Shown piece after piece: positions 44,189-52,286 of a stretch of 64,000 nt of DNA (position 1 is its first letter; every line of letters begins with the position of its first letter). This stretch comes from Sphingobacteriaceae bacterium GW460-11-11-14-LB5 (GTDB taxonomy: Bacteria; Bacteroidota; Bacteroidia; Sphingobacteriales; Sphingobacteriaceae), in NCBI GenBank assembly GCA_002151545.1, contig CP021237.1:6014001-6078000 (forward strand), read 5' to 3'. Made by a program: the position numbers and the translations under genes. The notes under the pieces are model-generated. The model was not told the origin of the DNA and did no database searches. It saw only the letters and a list, made by a program, of their open reading frames with translations.

Positions 44189-44833
44189 TCATTGCCCTTT
44201 TCTTCTCATTAATATGGTTTGGACAACGCTGTACAAAACTCTGGTATTCCAATCATCTAGGTAGCTGTAACCTTTATTGATAATTGATGGGGCTTGTTTC
44301 GAAAAGATAGCAAAATAGGTTTGGTAATCTCTGGTGCCTACATCAATCCAGGACAACGACTTTTCTTCTTCTTTAATAAAGTTTACGGATTTAATTTTAA
44401 TGCCAAATTCATCAAATCCCACATTAGCCAAAGTAAACGGTGTTTTTTGTTCGAAAAGTGCCAGATATTGATCAACTAAGCCATCGAAATAGCTTCGCCA
44501 CAATTGGTTTAATATTTCGATATATTGGTTAAACAATGGAATTTTATTTATGCCATAATAAGAACCAAAGCTTATTTTGATCATTTCGCTATCTCCGTTC
44601 TTAATAAATAGCTGGTACTTTCTCCCAACGGTAAATTCAAATCCTCTGATCCATTTAATACCAAAACGATATTGTATTGGCTCTTCTTTTGATAGGTCGA
44701 TTGCTATAGGTAATGCTAATTTTTGATTGCCGAACTCAATTGATTGGGATTTAAATAACAGTGTTTTTGGCTGCCGGTCAAAATAACCTTTTTTTATTAA
44801 CCAGGTATTTACATGATTTTTCGGAATGCTCAT
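44189..44833 (-). CDS. Hypothetical protein
   Basis: A 214-residue protein without signal peptide or transmembrane segment. It shows paired strands (LLFKSQSIEFGNQKLALP, IQYRFGIKWIRGFEFTV) and a helical C-terminus. The family is not recognised. It lies upstream of the GH20 gene on the same strand, 142 bp away, and downstream of a small lipoprotein gene by 43 bp. The last two could be co-transcribed. Confidence 0.72.
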   Translation of the reverse strand: MSIPKNHVNTWLIKKGYFDRQPKTLLFKSQSIEFGNQKLALPIAIDLSKEEPIQYRFGIKWIRGFEFTVGRKYQLFIKNGDSEMIKISFGSYYGINKIPLFNQYIEILNQLWRSYFDGLVDQYLALFEQKTPFTLANVGFDEFGIKIKSVNFIKEEEKSLSWIDVGTRDYQTYFAIFSKQAPSIINKGYSYLDDWNTRVLYSVVQTILMRRKGQ

Positions 44834-44876
44834 GTTTCTAAATTTTTTGCTGTTATACTATTATGGGAGTTGAAAA

Positions 44877-45473
44877 CTACTTTTTATACAGCGTATCTGC
44901 CAATTTAATGGCCTGATCGATATTCTGTCTTAAATTTAAAATAGACTTTTGGTTTGGCAGGTTTTCTTTCTGGTATTTTTTGATCAGTGGGAATGTTCTG
45001 GAGATTTTTAAAGCCAGCTCAAGGTCGTTTAAAGAAACCATTCTGGTATTTACCGTTTTAACCAGTTCTCGATGCGATGAAACCTTGTTGTTATATTCTT
45101 CGAGATTTTTGGCTATCAGTGCGGTTAAACTTTTTCTTAATAGAGAATCTTTGATCTCTTTTACATGGTAATTGGCAGAAGTGAAGTAATCGTGGTTTTT
45201 TCCCTCATAAATATCAAACTTCTTTAGCGAATCAGTTTTTCCATCCCTGATTTCATTGACACTTTCATCTAATTTCTTTAGCGCAGAATCTTTACTTACC
45301 GCATCGGCATATAAACTTTCTATTAAATCGCTACTACCTCTTTTAGAAATGATGTTGTACGATTTGTCGTCCTGCAGTGCAGCAGGTGTTTCTTTATTAT
45401 CGGTTTGTTTTTCTGCATCCCTGCACGAAAATGCCGTGCAGAGCATAATGCCGTAAATAATATTTTTTTTCAT
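44877..45473 (-). CDS. Putative lipoprotein of unknown function
   Basis: A 198-residue protein with a signal-like start and a Cys in a weak lipobox (TAFSC). The mature part is Lys/Glu-rich and helical (LRKSLTALIAKNLEEYNNKV), perhaps coiled coil. No family is recognised. It is 48 bp downstream of the STAS-like gene on the same strand. Confidence 0.75.
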   Translation of the reverse strand: MKKNIIYGIMLCTAFSCRDAEKQTDNKETPAALQDDKSYNIISKRGSSDLIESLYADAVSKDSALKKLDESVNEIRDGKTDSLKKFDIYEGKNHDYFTSANYHVKEIKDSLLRKSLTALIAKNLEEYNNKVSSHRELVKTVNTRMVSLNDLELALKISRTFPLIKKYQKENLPNQKSILNLRQNIDQAIKLADTLYKK

Positions 45474-45521
45474 GGAGCGCTAATATATTAGTAATACTTA
45501 ATGATACAAATAACAGTTTAT

Positions 45522-45911
45522 TTATAAAAACTGTGTTAACCATGCCCTGGCTTTCTCATCATCAGTAAAAGATTTAATCGGGATAGGTGGGTTTTGAAAT
45601 TTAAACAGGATCTTCATAATCAATTGTGCTAAACCAGGTTTCGACACCATGGCCATCGCGGTATAAATCTGAGGCAACTGCTCAGTAGAAAACTTTCGTG
45701 TTTCTTTGTCCGGAACAGGAGAATTTTTTAAGTAAATTAACAATGGAACCTTTTTGTTATTGGTAATTTTCTTCACCAGTGCCACATTGGCCGAAATATT
45801 TTCTACTGTACGTAAAATACTTTTACTGTAAGAAATCAGTATCCCATCATCTGTCAATAAATAATCGGCAATTTCGCCTTCGATAAGTTGTTTGTCGCTG
45901 TCGTTTTCCAT
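45522..45911 (-). CDS. Small STAS/SpoIIAA-like protein at the end of the ethanolamine-type cluster
   Basis: A 129-residue cytoplasmic protein. Its layout (YLLTDDGILISYSK, NKKVPLLIYLKNSP, then a helix and a C-terminal FTDDEKARAWLTQFL) resembles SpoIIAA/STAS-like proteins common in Bacteroidota. It starts 3 bp after the stop of the aldehyde dehydrogenase, and the last codons of that gene (AGG AGG TAA) form a Shine-Dalgarno site for it. Translation coupling is therefore likely. Its role in the pathway is unknown; a regulator is possible. Confidence 0.75.
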   Translation of the reverse strand: MENDSDKQLIEGEIADYLLTDDGILISYSKSILRTVENISANVALVKKITNNKKVPLLIYLKNSPVPDKETRKFSTEQLPQIYTAMAMVSKPGLAQLIMKILFKFQNPPIPIKSFTDDEKARAWLTQFL

Positions 45912-45914
45912 TTA

Positions 45915-47279
45915 TTACCTCCTTAAATGATAGCCCTTTGGTTTGGTAAAAGCCCTTATGCCCTGATGGGATAGGGTCGCGCCAATACCCGAATATTTTC
46001 TTCCACTCCAGGGTAGGGCTGCGCTTACCCGATCGCAGCAATTCCAGTAACCCGAACCGGCATCTAACTGGGCCAATATTTTTTCGGCCCTTTCCTGGCT
46101 GGCAGTATAAACCGATGCTGTTAAACCATAATCTGTATCTTTCATCATCTTTAAAGCTTCGGCATCATCTTTCACTTTCATGATGCCGATAATTGGTCCG
46201 AAACTTTCTTCCTGCATCACCAGCATATCATTGGTAACATCGGTTAACACGGTTGGTTCAAAATAATAACCCTTTCCCTCAACAGCTTTACCGCCTGTTA
46301 ATAATTTTGCACCTTTATTTAAGGCATCTTTAACCTGATTTTCCAATACCGAAATTTGTTCTTTCCGTGTTAAGGCACCAATGTATACACCCTCGGCGGT
46401 GGGTATGCCGGTTTTCCAGCTTTTAACCTCGGTAACGAAAGCGTTGCAATAATCATCGTAGTTTTTCTCCTGCACATAAATACGTTCTACAGCACAGCAG
46501 CTTTGTCCGTTATTGTAAAAAGCACCATCGGCAGTACCAATAGCCGCCGCAGCAACATCGGTTACATCGTCGGTAATGTACAATGGATCTTTTCCACCTA
46601 ATTCCAATTGACAGGGAACCATTTTTGCCGCTACTTTTTCGTAGATCAATTTCCCGGTTTTGTAGGATCCTGTGAAGAAATAACCATTAAAGTCCATGTT
46701 TAATAAAGCTGATCCTGTTTCTTTTGCGCCAATGGCGATATGGAAGACATCATCAGGTACACCTGCTTTTTTTAATAACTTTTCAATCTCGATGCCGGTT
46801 AAAGTAGCATATTCGGATGGTTTATACATTACGGTATTGCCACTGAGTAAAGCTGGAATGAATACATTTACACCAACCAGATAAGGGTAGTTCCACGCTG
46901 AGATATTACAAACTACACCTAATGGTTCGTATTTAATGATTTCTTTGATCCCTGGTTCATCTGTCATTACTTCATCGGCCAGGTATTTTTCGGCATTGGC
47001 CAACATCCATTTGATGCGGGCCCTTGCACCATTAATTTCGTTGCGCGATTGCTGTAGCGGTTTACCCACTTCGGAGGTTAACACTGAGGCGAGCTTTTCT
47101 ATTTCAACTTCCAGTAAATCACTAAAATGAGTGATCACAGCAATCCTTTCCTGAAGGGTTTTACCTGCCCATTGTGGCTGTGCTTTTTGTAAAGCATCAA
47201 ATTTTAGCTGAAGTGTGGATAAATTATCCTCTTCTAAACTGGTGATGATTTCTGCTGTTGCTGGGTTGATGATTTGCAT
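45915..47279 (-). CDS. NAD(P)-dependent aldehyde dehydrogenase
   Basis: A 454-residue aldehyde dehydrogenase of the family that includes succinate-semialdehyde and gamma-glutamyl-aminoaldehyde dehydrogenases. The catalytic Cys lies in NNGQSCCAVERIYV and the general-base Glu in PCQLELGGKDPLYI; EESFGPIIGIMKV is a further signature. Its place in a cluster with an alcohol dehydrogenase and a glutamylamide ligase suggests oxidation of a gamma-glutamylated aldehyde to the acid. It lies 76 bp after the amidotransferase gene. The exact substrate is inferred from context only. Confidence 0.92.
   Translation of the reverse strand: MQIINPATAEIITSLEEDNLSTLQLKFDALQKAQPQWAGKTLQERIAVITHFSDLLEVEIEKLASVLTSEVGKPLQQSRNEINGARARIKWMLANAEKYLADEVMTDEPGIKEIIKYEPLGVVCNISAWNYPYLVGVNVFIPALLSGNTVMYKPSEYATLTGIEIEKLLKKAGVPDDVFHIAIGAKETGSALLNMDFNGYFFTGSYKTGKLIYEKVAAKMVPCQLELGGKDPLYITDDVTDVAAAAIGTADGAFYNNGQSCCAVERIYVQEKNYDDYCNAFVTEVKSWKTGIPTAEGVYIGALTRKEQISVLENQVKDALNKGAKLLTGGKAVEGKGYYFEPTVLTDVTNDMLVMQEESFGPIIGIMKVKDDAEALKMMKDTDYGLTASVYTASQERAEKILAQLDAGSGYWNCCDRVSAALPWSGRKYSGIGATLSHQGIRAFTKPKGYHLRR
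45917..45924 (-). promoter_or_regulatory. Shine-Dalgarno AAGGAGGT inside the aldehyde dehydrogenase end
   Basis: Minus-strand AAGGAGGT lies 5 nt before the ATG at 45911 and is made from the last Arg codons (AGG AGG) and the stop of the dehydrogenase. Such a strong site is unusual in Bacteroidota, which seldom use Shine-Dalgarno pairing. Confidence 0.7.
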
Positions 47280-47355
47280 CTTTTATGTGATTTGCAGATT
47301 AAAGTGATTACACAGAATTAACTTTAATTTATTTGTTTTGGATCTTGAAATCCAA

Positions 47356-48060
47356 TCATCCGTTAATCCTAATTGAATTTATAAATGCATCGTGTATGTT
47401 TTTGCTAAAAGGGCCCTGCTGGTTTTTTAACCTTTCGGGATGCCATTGTACAAATAACAAAAATGATTTTCCTTCGGGCTCTATCCGCTCCATGGCTTCA
47501 GTAACACCATCTGGCGAGATTGCACTCACCACCAGGCCTTTCCCTGTTTTATCAGTACTTTGGTGGTGGTTACTGTTTACTAAGCCTTTATCGGTATTTA
47601 CGATCTGGTTTAGCCACGAGGAAGGATTGACCATAATTTCATGATAGCGGTCTGATTTATCGTGCATTTTGGAATGATCAAATTTTCCCCAGGTTGGAAT
47701 ATCAGGGATCAAAGTCCCTCCAAAAAATACATTGCCTACCTGCATACCGCGGCAAATGCCCAAAACGGGAACAGAATGGGCTTCAGTATAGGTTAGAACC
47801 TTAAATTCAAACTCATCACGTTTCTCATCAATATCATCCTCATAACAGTAAGGATAATATTCGGGATGGTTGTAAAAGCGGGGGTGAACGTCTTCACCAC
47901 CGGTTAAAACAATGCCATCACATTTTTTGATTTCTTCGAAATTGTTGAGCTTGTACCCGAGCTGGATTACCTCCACACTTTTGTTGTAAGACAAAACCCA
48001 ATCGCGATAGATGTCGAATTTGCTACAGTCACTAACTCCAATTATTATTTTATCAGACAT
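47356..48060 (-). CDS. Class I glutamine amidotransferase-type hydrolase (peptidase C26, PuuD-like)
   Basis: A 234-residue enzyme of the gamma-glutamyl-GABA hydrolase (PuuD) group. The nucleophile Cys is in LGICRGMQVGNVFFGG, and the His/Glu pair in FVQWHPERL. It lacks a synthase domain, so it should act alone to cut a gamma-glutamyl amide, releasing glutamate. Between the alcohol and aldehyde dehydrogenases, this is the expected last step of a gamma-glutamylation route; the acid released would be glycine if the starting amine is ethanolamine. Confidence 0.9.
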   Translation of the reverse strand: MSDKIIIGVSDCSKFDIYRDWVLSYNKSVEVIQLGYKLNNFEEIKKCDGIVLTGGEDVHPRFYNHPEYYPYCYEDDIDEKRDEFEFKVLTYTEAHSVPVLGICRGMQVGNVFFGGTLIPDIPTWGKFDHSKMHDKSDRYHEIMVNPSSWLNQIVNTDKGLVNSNHHQSTDKTGKGLVVSAISPDGVTEAMERIEPEGKSFLLFVQWHPERLKNQQGPFSKNIHDAFINSIRING

Positions 48061-48129
48061 ATTAATTAATTACACTGATTTATCTTCTTTTTCCTTCGGA
48101 ATGATTACACCGATTCTTTTAATCCTGAT

Positions 48130-49278
48130 CTATAGTGCAGTTAAATACAATTGTTTAAAATCTGCCCTGCTTACCGGTTTAGGATTGTTCGGATGTGCAA
48201 AATCTGCAAAGGCTAAATCGGCAAGTGTTTCGATGTGTTCATTTTTAACGCCAATATCACTCAATTTATGCGGAATATTCACCTTTGTGTTTAAATCGAA
48301 CAGATATTTTACAACAGCTTCGCCATTTTCATCTTTAAGGTCTAACGTTCGGGCAATTTTTTTAAAACGGTCTTCAAAACCTGCAATATTAAACTGCATG
48401 CCATAAGGAATATTCACTGCATTGGCCAAACCATGATGGGTATCTAACAATGACGAAAGCGGATGCGCCAGTGAATGCACTACGCCCAAACCTTTTTGAA
48501 AGGCGATGGCGCCCATCATCGAAGCCATTAACATTTTACTGCGGCTCTCTAAATCAGGATTGTTGGTTGCCCGTTCCAAAGCATCTTTGATCAATGAAAT
48601 GCCCTCCAGTGCGATTCCATCACACATGGGGTGGAAATTTTTGGCCAGATAAGCTTCCATGTTATGCGTCAGCGCATCCATACCTGTTGCGGCAGTGATA
48701 AAGGGCGGTAAATCCATGGTTAACTCTGGGTCTGCAAATACAATCTGCGCCATTAATTTTGGCGAGAACAGGATTTTTTTCTGATGGGTTTCATCATCGG
48801 CAATAATGGCACTGCGGCCTACCTCGCTTCCGGTACCCGACGTGGTTGGGATGGTGATGAAATGTGGAACATCGTTCGTTACATAAATATCGCCACCAAT
48901 TAAATCATCATATTTGAATAAGTCTTCGCGGTGGTTAACGCGGAGTACAATTGCGCGGGCAACATCTAAAGCAGCACCACCGCCAATCCCAATAATACTA
49001 TCGCGGTTGGTGGCATCCCAAACTTCGGTTCCTTTGTAAACATCGCTCTTTACGGGGTTTTTGTGGATGTCGCTAAAAACTTCTACAGCAATACCCTTTG
49101 CCTTTAAATCTTCAGCAATTCTTTTGAAAAACGGAAGTTGTGCGATGGTAGGGTCGGTAACAATTAATGGCGCCTTTAAATTGTGCTCGCTTAAATAGGC
49201 CGGCAATTCTTTTACCGCCCCTGCACCAAAACGGATGGTTGTAGGGAAATTAAACTGATGGATTTTATCAAATATCAT
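48130..49278 (-). CDS. Iron-containing alcohol dehydrogenase
   Basis: A 382-residue group III (Fe-type) alcohol dehydrogenase. The nucleotide-binding loop is IGIGGGAALDVARA, TIPTTSGTGSEVG is the second signature, and the metal ligands are the Asp and His in TGMDALTHNMEAYL and the His residues in LAHPLSSLLDTHHGLANA. All are present. An alcohol dehydrogenase in a glutamylamide cluster fits a substrate with a free hydroxyl, such as gamma-glutamyl-ethanolamide, and not the putrescine pathway, which needs an amine oxidase or transaminase instead. Confidence 0.92.
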   Translation of the reverse strand: MIFDKIHQFNFPTTIRFGAGAVKELPAYLSEHNLKAPLIVTDPTIAQLPFFKRIAEDLKAKGIAVEVFSDIHKNPVKSDVYKGTEVWDATNRDSIIGIGGGAALDVARAIVLRVNHREDLFKYDDLIGGDIYVTNDVPHFITIPTTSGTGSEVGRSAIIADDETHQKKILFSPKLMAQIVFADPELTMDLPPFITAATGMDALTHNMEAYLAKNFHPMCDGIALEGISLIKDALERATNNPDLESRSKMLMASMMGAIAFQKGLGVVHSLAHPLSSLLDTHHGLANAVNIPYGMQFNIAGFEDRFKKIARTLDLKDENGEAVVKYLFDLNTKVNIPHKLSDIGVKNEHIETLADLAFADFAHPNNPKPVSRADFKQLYLTAL

Positions 49279-49311
49279 GACAATTAATTTATCTTTTGTT
49301 TCTCAAGTTTA

Positions 49312-49375
49312 CGTCATGCTGAATTTATTTCAGCATCTATTCTGCAAAAGATTCTGAACCAAGTTCAGAATGACG
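49312..49375. repeat. GTCATGCTG inverted repeat inside the cluster
   Basis: Begins gtcatgctgaatttatttca and ends ttcagaatgacg, similar to 20049-20114. It fills the 125-bp gap between the alcohol dehydrogenase and the ligase genes and may act as an intra-operon hairpin. Confidence 0.65.
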
Positions 49376-49403
49376 ACTATTAATGTTCAGCATGACGGTT
49401 CTA

Positions 49404-50765
49404 CTAAATAATCTCTAAATACCTTTTCAGCTCCCAATCGGTTACCACTTTGGCATATTGTTTACATTCCCATTCGCGGGTCATGGTAAAATGATCAACG
49501 AAATCTTTGCCCAATAATGTTGCGGCTAAGTCAGAATTTTTCATCTTTTGTGTCGCCTCGAATAAATTTCGCGATAACACGCCATTCGATAGATCTGTAT
49601 ATCCATTTCCCTTCGTGGCGGCTTGGTTCAATTTAAGTTTGTTTTTAACGCCAAACATTCCGGCAGCTAAACAAGCCGAGAGCGCCAGATATGGATTGGT
49701 ATCTGAACCCACAATCCGGGTTTCTAAACGAGAAGCCTTTTTGCTCCCCGGTAGTGCGCGTAAGGCGGTTGTGCGGTTATCAATTCCCCAGGTTACTGTA
49801 GTGGGTGCCCATGCACCTTCAACTAAACGTTTGTAACTGTTTATGGTAGGGGCAATCATAGGTAACAGGTATGGGAGACAGTGCAGCTGACCAGCGATAT
49901 AACTTTTCATTGTATCGCTCATTTGAGCTGCATCTTTTTCATCGTAGAATAAGTTGGTTTTTTTGTCCGCATCCCACAAGCTTTGATGCACATGACCACT
50001 ACATCCTGGTAAATTTTCGCTTATTTTAGCCATAAATGTGGCGAGGATACCATGTTTATAAGCGATTTCTTTTACGGCGGTTTTAAATAATATCGCCTGA
50101 TCGGCAGCTTGTAAAGCCGGAGCATATTTGATGGCTGCTTCGTAAACCCCCGGTCCGGTTTCAGTATGTAAACCTTCAATCGGGATATCGAATTTGTTCA
50201 GCAGATCGAACAGATCGCTCATAAACTCATTTCGGTAGGTGCTTCTTAAAATGGAATAGCCAAACATACCCGGACTTAAAGGTTTTAAATTGGCAAAACC
50301 TTTCTCGTGGATGCTTTCTGGTGTTTCCGAAAAATTAAACCATTCAAACTCCTGTGCAAATAATGGAGAGAAGCCTTCGTTTTCACATTCGGTAATCACT
50401 TTTTTTAGCAACTGCCTCGGACATACAGCATTTGGCTGATCCTGATCGTTAATAAAATCGCCCAAAAAGAAGGGTACCTCATTTTCCCAGGGAATTTTTC
50501 GGAAGGTAGTCAGGTCGATTTTAACCTGTGCATCGGGATAGCCAGTATGCCAGCCTGTATATTTTCCGTTTTCGTAAGCCACATCACCCGCATCCCAACC
50601 AAAGGTAACGTCACAAAAACCCAGGCGGCCTTCAACCAGTGATGCAAATTTTTCGGCAGCTACATATTTTCCCCTTAAAATACCGTCGATATCGGCAACC
50701 GCTAATTTTACTTTTCCAGAGGGATGATTTTTAACGTAATCCAGAATTTCTTTGCTCGTACTCAT
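49404..50765 (-). CDS. Glutamine-synthetase-family gamma-glutamylamide ligase
   Basis: A 453-residue ligase of the glutamine-synthetase superfamily, group PuuA/GlnA4-like. Visible GS elements are the metal-binding FAQEFEWFNF, TETGPGVYEAAIKYA and GCSGHVHQSLW, the ATP/glutamate segment PTINSYKRLVEGAWAPTTVTW and DNRTTALRALPG. The usual DGSS loop that helps bind ammonium in true glutamine synthetase is not seen (FGWDAGDVAYENG stands there instead), which suits a bulkier amine. The stop of the permease and this ATG overlap by one base (TAATG), so translation is coupled and the imported amine is likely its substrate. Confidence 0.88.
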   Translation of the reverse strand: MSTSKEILDYVKNHPSGKVKLAVADIDGILRGKYVAAEKFASLVEGRLGFCDVTFGWDAGDVAYENGKYTGWHTGYPDAQVKIDLTTFRKIPWENEVPFFLGDFINDQDQPNAVCPRQLLKKVITECENEGFSPLFAQEFEWFNFSETPESIHEKGFANLKPLSPGMFGYSILRSTYRNEFMSDLFDLLNKFDIPIEGLHTETGPGVYEAAIKYAPALQAADQAILFKTAVKEIAYKHGILATFMAKISENLPGCSGHVHQSLWDADKKTNLFYDEKDAAQMSDTMKSYIAGQLHCLPYLLPMIAPTINSYKRLVEGAWAPTTVTWGIDNRTTALRALPGSKKASRLETRIVGSDTNPYLALSACLAAGMFGVKNKLKLNQAATKGNGYTDLSNGVLSRNLFEATQKMKNSDLAATLLGKDFVDHFTMTREWECKQYAKVVTDWELKRYLEII

Positions 50766-52078
50766 TAATCTGCCTTTTTAAAGATTTTGTATAGAAGAAA
50801 TATGCCTAAAACAATGCCCGAATAAATTAAACCTAATTTAAGATTATAAATCAGCATTGCGATGAAAGAAACGCATGAAATAATCAGGGCAATGATGGGA
50901 AACAACGGATAAACAGGGGTTTTGAAAGGTCTTGCCATTTCAGGTTTATTTTTCCGCAGTACCATAACCGAAATCATGGAAATGATGTATAAGGTTAATG
51001 CGCCAAAAACAGAAATGATAATAATTTCTGCAGTTTTACCTGATAAAAGCGCAATGATACCAATTACCATATTGCCAATTAATGCATTTGCAGGGGTTTG
51101 AAATTTTGGTGAGATTTTACCTAAAATAGCTGGAATGCTTTTCACCCGTCCCATCTCGTAAGTAGAGCGTCCTGCAGACAAAACCAAGCCATGGAAGGAG
51201 GCCACCAAGCCAAATAAGCCCACGGTAATCAGTAAGTGATACATCAGGTGATTATCGCCTGTGATCATCGAAAGTGCAAGCGGTAGAGGCGAATCAGAGG
51301 TTTCGCCCGATTTACCATTTTTATATACAATGGCTTCCCAGCCGCCAATACCAATGGTGGAAATAAAAACAAGCACACATAAAACAACCAACGTAAATAT
51401 GCCCCAGCCAAAACCTTTACTGATATCGCGCTGCGGATTTTTGGTTTCTTCAGCTACATTTGCAACGCCTTCTATACCCAGAAAAAACCAGATGGCAAAT
51501 GGAATAGCGGCAAAAACACCACTCCAGCCATTTGGGAAATTATTGTGGATCAGGTTTTCTGCATGAAATTTAGGTAGGGTAATTCCAGAGAACAAAAGCA
51601 GTTCGCCAACGGCCAAAACGGTAATAATCACTTCGAACGAAGCAGCAGCTTTTACGCCATATACATTTAGGGCAGTAAAGATAAAGTAGACCGCAATTGC
51701 ACTGGTAAGAATGGGGACCTGTGGAAAGAAAGCATTAAAATAAGCACCAATGGCAAAGGCAATGGCAGGTGGCGCAAATATAAATTCGACCATTTGGGCA
51801 ATACCTGCAATAAAACCGATGTTTTTACCCAGGGCGGTATTGGCATAATCGAAAACACCACCGGCTTTTGGTATTGCACAGGCGAGTTCGGCATAGCTGA
51901 AACTAAAAGTAACATACATTACCATAATGGCAACCGTAGCGATGGCCATACCCAGTGTGCCGCCTTTTTCAAGACCTAAGTTCCAACCGAAATACATCCC
52001 CGAAATCACATATCCTACACCAAGCCCCCACAGCATAAAGGGCGTAAGGGTTTTCTTTAAGCTATCTTTTTGTTCCAT
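50765..52078 (-). CDS. eat: APC-family amino-acid/ethanolamine permease
   Basis: A 437-residue permease with about 12 membrane segments of the amino acid-polyamine-organocation superfamily. The N-terminal GYVISGMYFGWNLGLEKGGT and the first-helix pattern match Eat-type ethanolamine permeases better than polyamine or GABA carriers. It is the first gene of the minus-strand cluster and its stop overlaps the ligase start. No promoter box is clear in the 208-bp gap to the divergent M48 gene, so regulation is unknown. The ethanolamine assignment is by recognised similarity; transport of other amino alcohols is possible. Confidence 0.85.
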   Translation of the reverse strand: MEQKDSLKKTLTPFMLWGLGVGYVISGMYFGWNLGLEKGGTLGMAIATVAIMVMYVTFSFSYAELACAIPKAGGVFDYANTALGKNIGFIAGIAQMVEFIFAPPAIAFAIGAYFNAFFPQVPILTSAIAVYFIFTALNVYGVKAAASFEVIITVLAVGELLLFSGITLPKFHAENLIHNNFPNGWSGVFAAIPFAIWFFLGIEGVANVAEETKNPQRDISKGFGWGIFTLVVLCVLVFISTIGIGGWEAIVYKNGKSGETSDSPLPLALSMITGDNHLMYHLLITVGLFGLVASFHGLVLSAGRSTYEMGRVKSIPAILGKISPKFQTPANALIGNMVIGIIALLSGKTAEIIIISVFGALTLYIISMISVMVLRKNKPEMARPFKTPVYPLFPIIALIISCVSFIAMLIYNLKLGLIYSGIVLGIFLLYKIFKKAD

Positions 52079-52286
52079 TGACAGGATGATAAGATTAAAA
52101 TAGGTTTATATTAATTGCTCGAAAATGATAAACTATTAGCCTCGGTATCTGGTGTTTAAAGTAGTAATTATTTTCGAATCATTTCACTACCACTGGCAAT
52201 TGCTGCAATAATTTATTGTTATTTTTTTTGCAGCGCTTTTAACCGTTTACCAGTTTTGTTATATTGCGTAACCAAACAATATTTTT

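Noticed and set aside
45915-50765. Putrescine (Puu) degradation operon
   Set aside because: The ligase, aldehyde dehydrogenase and hydrolase fit, but there is no gamma-glutamylputrescine oxidase or transaminase, and an iron alcohol dehydrogenase is present instead.
47356-52078. Classic Eut ethanolamine ammonia-lyase locus
   Set aside because: No EutB/EutC, no microcompartment shell proteins and no cobalamin genes are present.
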